Notes: a model not told the origin generated them from the sequence alone. Positions 43,320-52,186 are shown, numbered from the stretch's first letter. The stretch is DNA of 64,000 nucleotides from JAHECQ01 sp963775125 (GCA_963775125.1 CAVZHQ010000002.1:1116001-1180000); one strand, 5' to 3'. A program made the numbers and translations.

Positions 43320-43940
43320 CTGGGTCATCTTGCGGGGCGCTACATCGCCTTCGAAGGCGGTGAAGGAGCGGGCAAGAGCACCCAGGCGCGCCGGCTTGCG
43401 AGTCGGGTAGATGCGGTAGTGACACGCGAGCCAGGCGGCACCGTGCTCGGTGAGAAGCTGCGACAGTTGCTGCTCGAGCCGGGCCAGGCGCCCATCGGGG
43501 CCAGGGCCGAGACGCTGCTCATGGCCGCTGACCGGGCGCAGCATTTCGACGAAGTAGTACTGCCGACCTTGCTGTCGGGGCGACACGTGGTGTCCGATCG
43601 AACTGCCTTCAGTTCGCTCGCCTACCAGGGAGGCGGTCGCGAGCTCGGCATCGACGACGTTCGTGCCGTCAACGAGTTCGCGATGCGTGGTCGTTGGCCC
43701 GACGCGGTGGTGCTGCTCGAAGTGTCACCGATCGTTGCCCGCAAACGGCTCGGCCTGCGACTGGACCGGATGGAGCAAGAGGTCGCCGGCTTCCACGAGC
43801 GTGTCGCTGCGACCTTCGACCTGTTGGCCGAGACCGACCGGTCGAGCCGGTGGCACCGTATCGTCGCCACCGGCACCATCGATGACGTCGCCGAAGCCGT
43901 ATGGTCCGCGGTGGCCGACCTGTTCCCGCAGTCCCGATGA
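43320..43940 (+). CDS. tmk: Thymidylate kinase (start uncertain)
   Basis: dTMP kinase, phosphorylating dTMP to dTDP. P-loop GRYIAFEGGEGAGKSTQ, DRX motif VVSDRTAFSSLAYQG and the LID region RKRLGLRLDRMEQE. In this frame the only codons before the P-loop able to start are CTG (43314, 43320), because a TGA lies at 43299-43301 and no ATG, GTG or TTG follows. Either CTG is used or one base is wrong: dropping one G of the run 43334-43337 would join an ATG at 43295 to this frame. Follows topA directly and is 10 bases before holB. Confidence 0.9.
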   Translation: MGHLAGRYIAFEGGEGAGKSTQARRLASRVDAVVTREPGGTVLGEKLRQLLLEPGQAPIGARAETLLMAADRAQHFDEVVLPTLLSGRHVVSDRTAFSSLAYQGGGRELGIDDVRAVNEFAMRGRWPDAVVLLEVSPIVARKRLGLRLDRMEQEVAGFHERVAATFDLLAETDRSSRWHRIVATGTIDDVAEAVWSAVADLFPQSR

Positions 43941-43950
43941 TGACCGTCTG

Positions 43951-45000
43951 ATGGAGACCGAACTGCCCGACCCCTGGGTCGACCTCGTCGGCCAGGGCGC
44001 CGCGGCCAAGCGCTTGGAGCAGGCTGCGGCGTCCCCCGTACATGCGTATCTTCTCCTGGGGCTGCCCGGAAGCGGCACGGTTGCCGCCGCGTTCGGCTTC
44101 GCGGCCCTACTGCTTTCCTCGCACCTCGATCCGGTCGGCGCCGCTCGGGCTCGCCGACTGGCCTTGTCGGGGCGTCACCCCGACCTGGTCATCATCGAGC
44201 CCGAGGGTGCAGCATTGCGCGTCGAAGAGGCCGCCGAGATCATCCGAGCGGGTCAGACCTCACCAGTCGAAGGTCCACGCAAGGTCATCGTGGTCCACGG
44301 CATCGACGTGATTCAGGAAGCGGCCATCGGCAAGCTCTTGAAGCTGATCGAAGAGCCGCCGCCGTCCATGGTGTTCGTGCTCCTGGCCGAACACGTTCCC
44401 CCGGAAATCGTCACCATTGCCTCCCGCTGTGTGACCATCGAGTTCGGACCCATTTCCCGACAAATCCTCGAAGCTGCGTTGGTGGCGCGTGGCATCAGTC
44501 CCGGACGGGCGAAGTCCGCAGCTGCAGCGTGCGGCGGCGACCTCGAACGGGCGCTGTTGCTGGCAAGCGACGACGCACTGGCCGCCAGAGCGGTGCTGTG
44601 GCACGACATCCCCGGGCGCCTCGATGGGCGTGGGGTGACCGTGTGGGAACTGGCGACCCAGGTGCGCGAGGCCATGGATGCCGCCCAGGAACCGCTCGTG
44701 GCCCGGCAGCAAACCGAGATCGAGGCGCTGGATCGGCGAGTCGAGCAGACGGGTGAGCGCGGGGCAGGCCGAGCTCAACTCGTGGCCCGTCACAAACGCG
44801 AGGTGCGGCGACTTCGGGTCGACGAGTTGCGTTTCGGCCTGGCCACGATGGCCCGCGTGTACCGGGATCGACTCCTCGAACGACCGAGCGCTCAGGACGA
44901 GGCAGCCTTGTCCGCCATCCAGAAGGCCGCCGAGTCCCTCGTCCGGAACCCCAACGAGGTGCTGCTGTTGCAGGGGCTCCTGCTCACGCTCGGTGAATGA
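43951..45000 (+). CDS. holB: DNA polymerase III delta-prime subunit
   Basis: Clamp-loader subunit of 349 residues, a AAA+ fold without a working ATPase: the P-loop position reads LLGLPGSGTVAAAFG, lacking the Lys. SRC-type motif IASRCVTIEF and the small lid follow; a Leu/Arg-rich C-terminal helical collar completes it. It opens the sliding clamp together with DnaX and delta. It sits next to tmk as in many bacteria. Confidence 0.9.
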   Translation: METELPDPWVDLVGQGAAAKRLEQAAASPVHAYLLLGLPGSGTVAAAFGFAALLLSSHLDPVGAARARRLALSGRHPDLVIIEPEGAALRVEEAAEIIRAGQTSPVEGPRKVIVVHGIDVIQEAAIGKLLKLIEEPPPSMVFVLLAEHVPPEIVTIASRCVTIEFGPISRQILEAALVARGISPGRAKSAAAACGGDLERALLLASDDALAARAVLWHDIPGRLDGRGVTVWELATQVREAMDAAQEPLVARQQTEIEALDRRVEQTGERGAGRAQLVARHKREVRRLRVDELRFGLATMARVYRDRLLERPSAQDEAALSAIQKAAESLVRNPNEVLLLQGLLLTLGE

Positions 45001-45044
45001 TTGCGGTTCGCTGTTCGCTGATTGGTCGCTAGAGTTGTCGGCCT

Positions 45045-45117
45045 GCCCGGATAGCTCAGTTGGTAGAGCGACGCTCTCGTAAAGCGTAGGTCACGAGTTC
45101 AAATCTCGTTCCGGGCT
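45045..45117 (+). tRNA. tRNA-Thr (CGT anticodon)
   Basis: Cloverleaf with acceptor GCCCGGA/TCCGGGC, D arm GCTCAGTTGGTAGAGC, anticodon stem ACGCT/AGCGT with loop CTCGTAA (anticodon CGT reading ACG) and T arm ACGAG-TTCAAAT-CTCGT. CCA is not encoded. Confidence 0.93.
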
Positions 45118-45138
45118 CGCGTGCATGCCGTCTCGGTC

Positions 45139-45167
45139 ACCAGACGATCTTGTCGGCGTCGTCTGGT
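45139..45167. terminator. Hairpin downstream of tRNA-Thr
   Basis: ACCAGACGA (45139-45147) pairs with TCGTCTGGT (45159-45167) around an 11-base loop. It probably ends the tRNA transcript ahead of the sigma gene. Confidence 0.5.
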
Positions 45168-45191
45168 TCCGAGCCTTTGTAGGCTCAGCGA

Positions 45192-45794
45192 GTGGCTGAT
45201 CAAGCGAGGTTCACCGAAGACACCGAGCCGTACATGCAGTCGCTGTTCTCCACGGCGCTCCGGCTGACCCGGAACAACGCCGATGCGGAGGACCTGGTGC
45301 AGGAGGCGTATCTACGGGCCTACCGCGGCTATGGATCGTTCAGCGAGGGAACGAATCTGCGGGCCTGGCTCTTCCGGATTCTCACCAACGCGCACATCAA
45401 CCGGTACCGGTCCAAGAAGCGTCGGGTGCAGGAAACCGACTTCGATGACGTCGAGGACTTCTACCTCTACCGAAGGCTGCACGACCCGTCGGCGCTCGGC
45501 CGTAGCGCCGAAGACGAACTCATGGACCTCTTCGGCGAGAGCGAGGTGGTCGCAGCCGTCGAAGCCTTGCCCGAGGCCTACCGGATGGCCGTGCTCCTGG
45601 CCGACGTCGAGGGCTTCTCGTACAAGGAGATCGCCGAGATTCTCGATATCCCGATCGGAACGGTGATGAGCCGGCTGCATCGTGGAAGAAAAGCGCTGCA
45701 GAAGGAGTTGTACGACTTCGCGTCGGCCAGAGGACTGGTCGAGCGTCCAGTCAGTCCTGAACCAGCCGGAACCGAGGGGAGAGCCACCGCATGA
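45192..45794 (+). CDS. sigH: SigH/SigR-like ECF sigma factor
   Basis: Redox-stress-type ECF sigma factor of 200 residues. Region 2 has NNADAEDLVQEAYLRAYRGY and TNLRAWLFRILTNAHINRYR; region 4 has GFSYKEIAEILDIPIGTVMS and RLHRGRKALQKEL. These match SigR/SigH, which control thioredoxin and mycothiol genes and are released when their zinc anti-sigma is oxidised. That partner is the overlapping next gene (ATGA). GTG start. Confidence 0.94.
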   Translation: MADQARFTEDTEPYMQSLFSTALRLTRNNADAEDLVQEAYLRAYRGYGSFSEGTNLRAWLFRILTNAHINRYRSKKRRVQETDFDDVEDFYLYRRLHDPSALGRSAEDELMDLFGESEVVAAVEALPEAYRMAVLLADVEGFSYKEIAEILDIPIGTVMSRLHRGRKALQKELYDFASARGLVERPVSPEPAGTEGRATA

Positions 45795-46132
45795 ACAGCA
45801 CGGACTCGGACCCGCCCTTGTCGGCCCAATCGGTCCCCGATTTCGCCGAACTCGGTCTCACGCAGGCTGCGTCATCCTCGTTACCGGTCGGCAACTGTTC
45901 GGACGCGGTCGAGGCGTTGTTCACCTATTTGGATGGGGCGCTCACCGAGGAGCGTCGGGTCGTCATCCAAACCCATCTGGACTACTGCGCCCCCTGCTTC
46001 TCGGCCTACGAGTTCCACATCGAACTCCGGACGGTCGTGCAGCAACGTTGTCAGACCGAGCTGCCCGCCGGTCTGAAGGAGCGCATCTTCCTCGAGGTGG
46101 CCCGCCAACAGGGCCGAGGCGAAGCGGACTGA
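45791..46132 (+). CDS. rsrA: RsrA/RshA-like zinc anti-sigma factor
   Basis: Redox-sensitive zinc anti-sigma of 113 residues with the ZAS site HLDYCAPCFSAYEFH (H-x3-C-x2-C) and an upstream Cys (VGNCSDAVEALFTYLDGAL), which together bind zinc and form the disulfide switch. About 33 extra residues precede the domain compared with RsrA. Overlaps sigH by four bases. Confidence 0.88.
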   Translation: MNSTDSDPPLSAQSVPDFAELGLTQAASSSLPVGNCSDAVEALFTYLDGALTEERRVVIQTHLDYCAPCFSAYEFHIELRTVVQQRCQTELPAGLKERIFLEVARQQGRGEAD

Positions 46133-46178
46133 ACTCCCGATAACCGGTGACGAGGCGAAGCGCTCTACACTCGGAAAC

Positions 46179-46307
46179 ATGTTGGCTGTCATCTGGCATT
46201 GGTGGATTGGTTTCTTCTTGACCATCGGCTCCGTGCTTCTCGTCGTCGCTCTCGTCATCGGTTACTTCGCCAAGGTGGAGAACCCGAGGTACCCGAAGAA
46301 GAATTAG
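46179..46307 (+). CDS. Small membrane protein, 42 aa
   Basis: Starts MLAVIWHWWIGFFLTIGSVL, continues as one hydrophobic helix to about residue 30 and ends with a basic tail VENPRYPKKN. Its stop is one base before the protease start, so the two are likely coupled. The tryptophan-rich membrane entry and positively charged end predict the C-terminus inside. No family recognised. Confidence 0.6.
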   Translation: MLAVIWHWWIGFFLTIGSVLLVVALVIGYFAKVENPRYPKKN

Positions 46308-46308
46308 C

Positions 46309-47442
46309 GTGAGTGTCTCGGTCGACTGGGATCTCGCTCGCACGGTTGCCGGCAAGGTTTCGGGCCGGAATGCATTCGACAACGGTGTCACCGACGACCG
46401 CTACCTGGTGCCCGATCTCGAACGAGAGCTGTCGACGCTCACTGCGCAGGCCGAGGAACTGGTCGCTGCGGAGACCGGCCTGGTCTCTCTCAACGGTCCG
46501 GCGCGTGGCAAGGTCACCGACCGCCTGGGATGGGTCGATGCCAACCTTGCCAGCTTCGACCGGCTCATGCGTCCGCTGCTGGCCAAGTTCTCGGGCGACG
46601 ACGAGCCCGACCAACGCACGGGCCGGTTTGCTCGACTGACCGAACCGTTTGCCGGCTCGATCGGTCCTCGCGTCGCCGGAATCGAAATGGGCGCGCTTCT
46701 CGGCTGGATGTCCACGAGGGTGATCGGGCAGTACGACCTGCTGGTCATCGAGGACGAGCGACCCGAGGACCAGGACTGGGTCTACTACGTGGCCCCCAAC
46801 GTGCTGGGACTCGAGCGCCGCTACGGGTTCGAGCCCAGCCAGTTCCGACTGTGGATCGCCATTCACGAGTGCACCCATCGAGCGCAGTTCACCGGAGTCC
46901 CGTGGCTTCGGCCGTACTTCCTGTCGTTGGTCAACGGCCTCATCGACAGCGTCGACCCCGATCCCGAACGCGTCTTCGCGACCATCCGGGCCACGATCGA
47001 GGAACGCAAGGCCCGCAAGGCCGACCCTGGCGCCGAAGGCGCGTTGGATGGTGGCATCGCCCGGCTTCTCGCCTCCCCCGAACAGAAGCTGGTGCTCGAT
47101 CAGGTGACCGGGCTGATGAGCCTCCTCGAGGGTCACGGCGACGTCACGATGGACCGCGCCGGCCGAGATCTCATTCCCTCGCAACCTCGGTTCGCCCGCG
47201 TGCTCGGTGAACGACGCGCCAACGCCACGGGACCGGCCAAGTTCTTCCAGAAGGTGCTCGGCTTCGAAGCCAAGTTGGCCCAATATGCCGAAGGCGAAGC
47301 GTTCATCGCTGCGGTCGAGGCTTCCGGGGGCAGGGAACTGTTCGATCAGGTATGGGTGCGGCCTGAACATCTGCCCACCATCGACGAGATTCGCAACCCT
47401 GAGGTCTGGATCGGTCGGGTGAACGCCTCAACCAATGTCTGA
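46309..47442 (+). CDS. Zinicin-like metalloprotease (F420-associated, DUF2342 type)
   Basis: Predicted zinc metallopeptidase of 377 residues. The active site is AIHECTHRAQFTGVP (HExxH-like HECTH) with a later Glu in LLEGHGDVTMDRAG. This family is found beside tilS in many actinobacteria and tracks with coenzyme F420 use. GTG start; overlaps tilS by eight bases. Its substrate is unknown. Confidence 0.9.
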   Translation: MSVSVDWDLARTVAGKVSGRNAFDNGVTDDRYLVPDLERELSTLTAQAEELVAAETGLVSLNGPARGKVTDRLGWVDANLASFDRLMRPLLAKFSGDDEPDQRTGRFARLTEPFAGSIGPRVAGIEMGALLGWMSTRVIGQYDLLVIEDERPEDQDWVYYVAPNVLGLERRYGFEPSQFRLWIAIHECTHRAQFTGVPWLRPYFLSLVNGLIDSVDPDPERVFATIRATIEERKARKADPGAEGALDGGIARLLASPEQKLVLDQVTGLMSLLEGHGDVTMDRAGRDLIPSQPRFARVLGERRANATGPAKFFQKVLGFEAKLAQYAEGEAFIAAVEASGGRELFDQVWVRPEHLPTIDEIRNPEVWIGRVNASTNV

Positions 47443-48319
47443 AACGGCAAGGTCTGAGTTCACCGACCTGCTCCGGCGCTGCACGTTCCCCCCGCAAGGA
47501 AGTGTGGTCACGTGCGCGGTTTCGGGCGGGGCGGACTCGACGGCGCTCCTGGTGTTGGCCTGTGCCGCCGGACTCGAGGTGACAGCTGCCCACGTCGACC
47601 ATGGACTCCGCCCGGGCTCGGCGCAGGAGGCGGACGCCGTTGGTCTGACGGCAGCACGGTTCGGCGCCCGATTCGTCGGCCTGAAGGCCGACCTCGGGCC
47701 GGGCCCGAATCAGGAGGCGCGGTCCCGACGAGAACGCCGACGACTTCTGGGCCCCGATGCAATGACGGGCCACACGGCCGACGATCAGGCAGAGACGCTC
47801 TTGATCAACCTGCTTCGGGGCGCCGGGGCCGCAGGGTTGGCCGCGATGCTCCCCGGTCCCACGCATCCGATCCTGGCCCTTCGACGCAACGAGACCCACG
47901 GCCTGTGTCGCACCCTCGGCATCGACGTCGTTCACGACCCGACCAACGAAGATCCCCGTTTCCTTCGCAATCGAATTCGGCACGAAGTGCTCCCCCTGTT
48001 GGCCGATGTGAGTGGTCGCGACGTGGTTCCGATCTTGAACCGAACGTCGCGACATCTCCGAGACGTGGCCGATGGTGTGAACCGCCTGGCCGACGGGTTC
48101 GACCCCACCGATACCAGGCAGATGGCGGGCGCTCCACCCCTGCTGGCTCGTGCTGCGCTGCGGAGGTGGCTCACCGATGGGGAAGGACATCCGCCGTCGA
48201 CTGCCGAGCTCGAGCGGGTCATGGCGGTGGTCCGTCACGAGGTGCGTGCCTGTGAACTCTCAGGCGGTCGGACGGTGACCAGAGACAAGGGCGTTCTCCG
48301 ACTGGTCGAGAGTCGGTAG
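47435..48319 (+). CDS. tilS: tRNA(Ile)-lysidine synthase
   Basis: Modifies C34 of tRNA-Ile(CAU) to lysidine so it reads AUA. ATP-pyrophosphatase motif AVSGGADSTALL, followed by HVDHGLRPGS and TGHTADDQAETLLINLLRG. Residues 200-294 are a shortened C-terminal region, with DPTNEDPRFLRNRIRHEVLP intact. Usual tilS-hpt-ftsH order is not kept here. Confidence 0.94.
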   Translation: MSETARSEFTDLLRRCTFPPQGSVVTCAVSGGADSTALLVLACAAGLEVTAAHVDHGLRPGSAQEADAVGLTAARFGARFVGLKADLGPGPNQEARSRRERRRLLGPDAMTGHTADDQAETLLINLLRGAGAAGLAAMLPGPTHPILALRRNETHGLCRTLGIDVVHDPTNEDPRFLRNRIRHEVLPLLADVSGRDVVPILNRTSRHLRDVADGVNRLADGFDPTDTRQMAGAPPLLARAALRRWLTDGEGHPPSTAELERVMAVVRHEVRACELSGGRTVTRDKGVLRLVESR

Positions 48320-48363
48320 CATCGCTGTCTTCGGGTGAACCGGCGAGAGAGGATCCGTCAAGT

Positions 48364-48885
48364 ATGGCCAAGGGCAAGTGGGCGCAGGGGATCAAACCTC
48401 GACACTTCAATTGGATCATCGATGGGCAGCTCGCCGTTTGCGAACGGCCGGGCGGTTACGGAGCGAACCATCGAAAGGTGCGTCGCCAAGAAGAGATCAT
48501 CTGGATCCGTGAGAACCAGTTCGATTTCGTGATCTCGCTGATTCCCTCCAACCACAACCTGCACAACTACGACGAGCTGGGCGTGGCGTGGAAGCACTGG
48601 CCGTTGGCGCCCACCGTCGACCGCAACGCGGCGCTCGGCACCATTTATCCGGAGCTCAGGCGACTGTTGCAGAGCGGAGCAACGCTGCTCTTGCATGGCG
48701 AAGAACTCGGCGATCGTCTGGCCGGAGTCCTCGCCGGTTACTTGAGGTGGAGCGGCATGGTGCCCGAGACCACCAAGGCAGTGGTGGTCATCGAGCGGAT
48801 CCTCGGTCGCCAGATGGGCCCCGACGGTCGGGCGTTCGTTGCTGCGGCTGAGCACTGCCGAAAGAGCGACGATGCCCAACTCTGA
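48364..48885 (+). CDS. Predicted dual-specificity pseudophosphatase
   Basis: Protein of 173 residues with the layout of a cysteine-dependent phosphatase: an early FVISLIPSNHNLHNYDELGV strand-loop, a WPLAPTVDRN segment and a P-loop-like LLLHGEELGDRLAGVLAGYL. The signature HCx5R reads HGEELGDR, so the catalytic Cys is Gly. If the fold is right the protein binds but cannot hydrolyse phosphate. It overlaps lysS by 14 bases. Fold assignment is by eye. Confidence 0.55.
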   Translation: MAKGKWAQGIKPRHFNWIIDGQLAVCERPGGYGANHRKVRRQEEIIWIRENQFDFVISLIPSNHNLHNYDELGVAWKHWPLAPTVDRNAALGTIYPELRRLLQSGATLLLHGEELGDRLAGVLAGYLRWSGMVPETTKAVVVIERILGRQMGPDGRAFVAAAEHCRKSDDAQL

Positions 48886-50284
48886 GCCGCCGTACACGTT
48901 CGCACCAACCGCCACCAGCGGCCAGCTACGCGAGCGTTTCGGCGACCTGGCCGAGGGGACAGAAACCGGCCAGCAGGTCACCATCGCCGGCCGCCTCATG
49001 CTTCGGCGGGTGCAGGGGAAGTTGGCGTTCGGCACGCTCCAGGACGCGGCCGGACGCATCCAGCTCTTTGCTCCGTCCAAGGAAACCCCTCAGTTCGACG
49101 CCTTCTGCGACCTGAACCTCGGTGACTGGATCGGCGTGGCCGGTGAGGTCATGACCACCCGGAAGGGCGAGCTGTCGGTCAAAGTGCAGGAGTGGACGGT
49201 GTTGGCCCCGACCCGCCGGCCGTTCCCGGACAAATGGCACGGGATCTCCGATCCCGACACCCGGTTCCGTCAGCGGTACGTCGATTTGTGGGTCACGCCG
49301 GAGAGCCGGGACGTGTTCATTCTTCGGTCGCGGGTCGTCAGCCTCATTCGGCGATGGCTGGAAGACCGGAACTTCATGGAGGTCGAGACCCCGATCTTCC
49401 ACCCCATCCCCGGAGGGGCCGCAGCGCGGCCGTTCACGACGCACCACAACGCGCTCGACCAGGAACTGTTCCTTCGCATCGCTCCCGAGCTGTACCTCAA
49501 GCGACTCACGGTGGCCGGCCTCGAACGGGTCTTCGAGATCGGGCGAGTGTTCCGCAACGAGGGCATCAGCCCCCGTCACAATCCCGAGTTCACCATGCTC
49601 GAGCTCTACCAGGCGTACGCCGACTACTCCGACATGATGGAGCTGGTCGAGAACCTGGTCATGTTCCTTGCGCTCGAGCTCCATGGAACGACCGACCTCG
49701 AGTACGGCGGTCGGGCCATCGACCTCGCGGCCCCGTGGCGCCGGGCCACCATGGAGGAACTCATTGCCGAGCACGCCGGGGTCTCCATCGATCTCGACAC
49801 ACCGATCGACGAACTCCGAGCCATGGCCGAAGGTTTCGGAATTCCGGTCAAGCCCAGCTTTGGGCCGGGCAAGCTCATCCTCGAGATCTACGAGAAGACC
49901 ACCGAGTCGGCCCTCTGGGGTCCGGTGTTCGTCACCGACTACCCGAAGGAAGTCTCGCCCCTGTCGCGGGATCATCGGGACAAGCCGGGCTATACCGAGC
50001 GGTTCGAGGCGATCGTTGCCGGACGCGAATTGTGCAACGCGTTCAGTGAGCTGATCGATCCCGTCGAACAGCGCGCACGGATGGAGGACCAGGCCGCGCA
50101 GCGAGACGCCGGCGACGACGAGGCCATGGCGGTCGACGAGGACTATCTCCGGGCCATGGAGTACGGGTTGCCCCCCACCGGAGGGCTCGGCGTCGGCATC
50201 GACCGTCTGGTCATGCTCTTGGCCGATGTGCCCAGCATCCGTGACGTCGTGTTGTTCCCGACACTTCGGCCCGAGCAGGTCTGA
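48872..50284 (+). CDS. lysS: Lysyl-tRNA synthetase, class II
   Basis: Charges tRNA-Lys; 470 residues. OB-fold tRNA-binding domain (about 35-135, VTIAGRLMLRRVQGKLAFG), motif 1 around SRVVSLIRRWLEDRNFMEVE, motif 2 FEIGRVFRNEGISPRHNPEF and motif 3 PPTGGLGVGIDRLVMLL. ATG at 48872 chosen; upstream TTG adds only 11 residues. Confidence 0.96.
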   Translation: MPNSEPPYTFAPTATSGQLRERFGDLAEGTETGQQVTIAGRLMLRRVQGKLAFGTLQDAAGRIQLFAPSKETPQFDAFCDLNLGDWIGVAGEVMTTRKGELSVKVQEWTVLAPTRRPFPDKWHGISDPDTRFRQRYVDLWVTPESRDVFILRSRVVSLIRRWLEDRNFMEVETPIFHPIPGGAAARPFTTHHNALDQELFLRIAPELYLKRLTVAGLERVFEIGRVFRNEGISPRHNPEFTMLELYQAYADYSDMMELVENLVMFLALELHGTTDLEYGGRAIDLAAPWRRATMEELIAEHAGVSIDLDTPIDELRAMAEGFGIPVKPSFGPGKLILEIYEKTTESALWGPVFVTDYPKEVSPLSRDHRDKPGYTERFEAIVAGRELCNAFSELIDPVEQRARMEDQAAQRDAGDDEAMAVDEDYLRAMEYGLPPTGGLGVGIDRLVMLLADVPSIRDVVLFPTLRPEQV

Positions 50285-50287
50285 GGG

Positions 50288-52186
50288 TCAGCGACGGGGG
50301 CTACCGCTCATCGAGCGTTTGGCGAGTGCCTTGGCGACGACGGTGACATCGCCTGGGGTGAGTCGATGTCGTGGCAGTCGTTGCTGTCCTTCTGGGGCGA
50401 GGAGCATCAGATGGTCGGCCCTGCTCAGCACTCGCACCGGGAAGCGTCGGATGTTGGCCGCAGGCATGCTCGACTGCGGTGGTTCGGCCGCTGCGAGGAA
50501 GAGCTGTCGAGAACGGGCCAACTGCAAGAGGCGCCCGATCAGATGTTCGTGTTCGGAGCGGCGCCAGCGCGCGGCCCGGACGCCGAGGTCCCGGGCCAGC
50601 ACCAGGACCGGCAGTGGTGGAAGGTCTCCAGAGGTCAGGGCCTCCAACTGGGCGATCACGTCAGCATCGTCCGAGGCGTATCCGGCGACGTGTGGCAGAT
50701 GGCGAAGTCCGCCCAACCCTTCGTCCTCGGCATCGAGCACGACGACCCGCGTGTGTGGCGTTGCAGCGAGGACGTCGAGCATCAAGGTGACGAGCCCTCC
50801 GAGTTCTTCGGTCACCGTCGAGGTCGCAAGCAGAACCGGGCCGTGAATCGGCAGGGTGTGATCCCGAACCTGAACCCGGCTGCGTCGTATTCCCCTTCGC
50901 TCGAGCGTGACCTGTTGCCGGAGCTCGGCCAGTTCGCACAGCCGAGCGTGGGAGATGCCGATCGGCATCAGACCCTCGGTGCTGAGGCCGCTCGATGGGA
51001 CGGTGACGGTAACGACGCCATTGCGCTGAAGGCTCATCAGAAGGTCGGTTTGACATGCCAGCCGCTCCTCCGAGTCAGCGAGGACGACACCCGCAGTTGG
51101 TCGTGAGGCCAGTGGCCCGCCGTCGATGAGGCTGAGCGGAATCGAGTTCGGGTCGCAGGATTGAAGGGCCAGGAGCGGCTGCCAAATTGCGGCGTCGCCG
51201 AAATCACCTTCGAAACGCACGGGCATCTCTCGTTGGGTCGCGGCCGCGAGCAGATGCCGAGCGACGGCAAGGGTGGCTTGTCGCGGACCGACGATCCCCA
51301 GCAACGCCTTCGCAGGATCTACTGCGACAGGGACGGCAGGAAGACACGAATGTTCGGCGAGAAGATCGCGCATCGCCTGATCGACCGGGCCTCGTTCGTC
51401 GAGCTCCGGACGCCAGTGGGCGGTACCGAGCGCGATGGCGATCGGGCGGTCCGACGCGAGGCGCGTACCGCGTCCCGCAGCCACGAGCACATGGTGCGGT
51501 GAGATGGCGCTCTCCCGTCGTCGTGCGGTCTCGCTGCGGGCAGCCTCCTCGAGTTCGGAGCGGAAGCGTTCGAACCTGCGGGACTCGTGTTCCGCCTGAT
51601 CGAGCACATACCGGCGTTGCAGGCGATGTTGGCGCCACGCTGCGATGACAACGAGCAGCGAGGTGGGAAGCAATACCGGCCAATACCCGAGATCGACGAA
51701 TGCGACAACGAGGAGGGCAACGAGGAGCAACGCCAGGGTGATCGGCATCTCGAAGGGGGGAGGGAGGCGAAGGTCGGGCGAAGGCGGGACGACGATTCGG
51801 TTCGTACGGGGACCAATCGTTCCTCGCTCGATTGGAGCAGGCTCTGCTTCCTCGAGTACGAAAGCGTCGGGCCCGATGCCGATCACCTCACCAGGCCGGA
51901 CCTGGGTGACTTCGTGTACAACACGACCGTCGACGGTCAGGGTCGTTGCCTGACTGGCATTGTCGGTGTGCGGGACAAGCTCGACGACGTCTCCGAGTTG
52001 GTCGAGCCGAACGTCGATCTCGAACGCAAGCACCGGCGCGGCGGCGTCGAGTCCGGGCCTGGCGCCGGCAGGAGAGGTGCCGAACTGATGGCGGCCGGCT
52101 CGAAGGTCGACCACGTCACCCGACGTGAGGCCGGCCTCGTGTCTCAGCCGAAAGCTCGGTTCCTTGTCAGCGTCAGCGTTGCCCAC
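50288..52186 (-). CDS. EssC/EccC-like membrane protein lacking a functional ATPase motif
   Basis: Protein of 632 residues with the order found in type VII secretion ATPases (EssC/EccC): an N-terminal FHA-like beta domain (1-115), two membrane helices (about 148-185, ITLALLLVALLVVAFVDLGY), a basic coil RRFERFRSELEEAARSE, and an FtsK-type domain start GLGIVGPRQATLAVARHLLA-like (LLGIVGPRQATLAVARHLL). No Walker A or B follows anywhere; the C-terminus resembles the degenerate third ATPase lobe. No WXG100 or other ESX gene is near. It may be an adaptor or a remnant. GTG start. Confidence 0.6.
   Translation of the reverse strand: MGNADADKEPSFRLRHEAGLTSGDVVDLRAGRHQFGTSPAGARPGLDAAAPVLAFEIDVRLDQLGDVVELVPHTDNASQATTLTVDGRVVHEVTQVRPGEVIGIGPDAFVLEEAEPAPIERGTIGPRTNRIVVPPSPDLRLPPPFEMPITLALLLVALLVVAFVDLGYWPVLLPTSLLVVIAAWRQHRLQRRYVLDQAEHESRRFERFRSELEEAARSETARRRESAISPHHVLVAAGRGTRLASDRPIAIALGTAHWRPELDERGPVDQAMRDLLAEHSCLPAVPVAVDPAKALLGIVGPRQATLAVARHLLAAATQREMPVRFEGDFGDAAIWQPLLALQSCDPNSIPLSLIDGGPLASRPTAGVVLADSEERLACQTDLLMSLQRNGVVTVTVPSSGLSTEGLMPIGISHARLCELAELRQQVTLERRGIRRSRVQVRDHTLPIHGPVLLATSTVTEELGGLVTLMLDVLAATPHTRVVVLDAEDEGLGGLRHLPHVAGYASDDADVIAQLEALTSGDLPPLPVLVLARDLGVRAARWRRSEHEHLIGRLLQLARSRQLFLAAAEPPQSSMPAANIRRFPVRVLSRADHLMLLAPEGQQRLPRHRLTPGDVTVVAKALAKRSMSGSPRR

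Noticed and set aside
50288..52186. A full FtsK/EssC ATPase
   Set aside because: No GxxGxGK[ST] motif or Walker B could be found anywhere in the protein.
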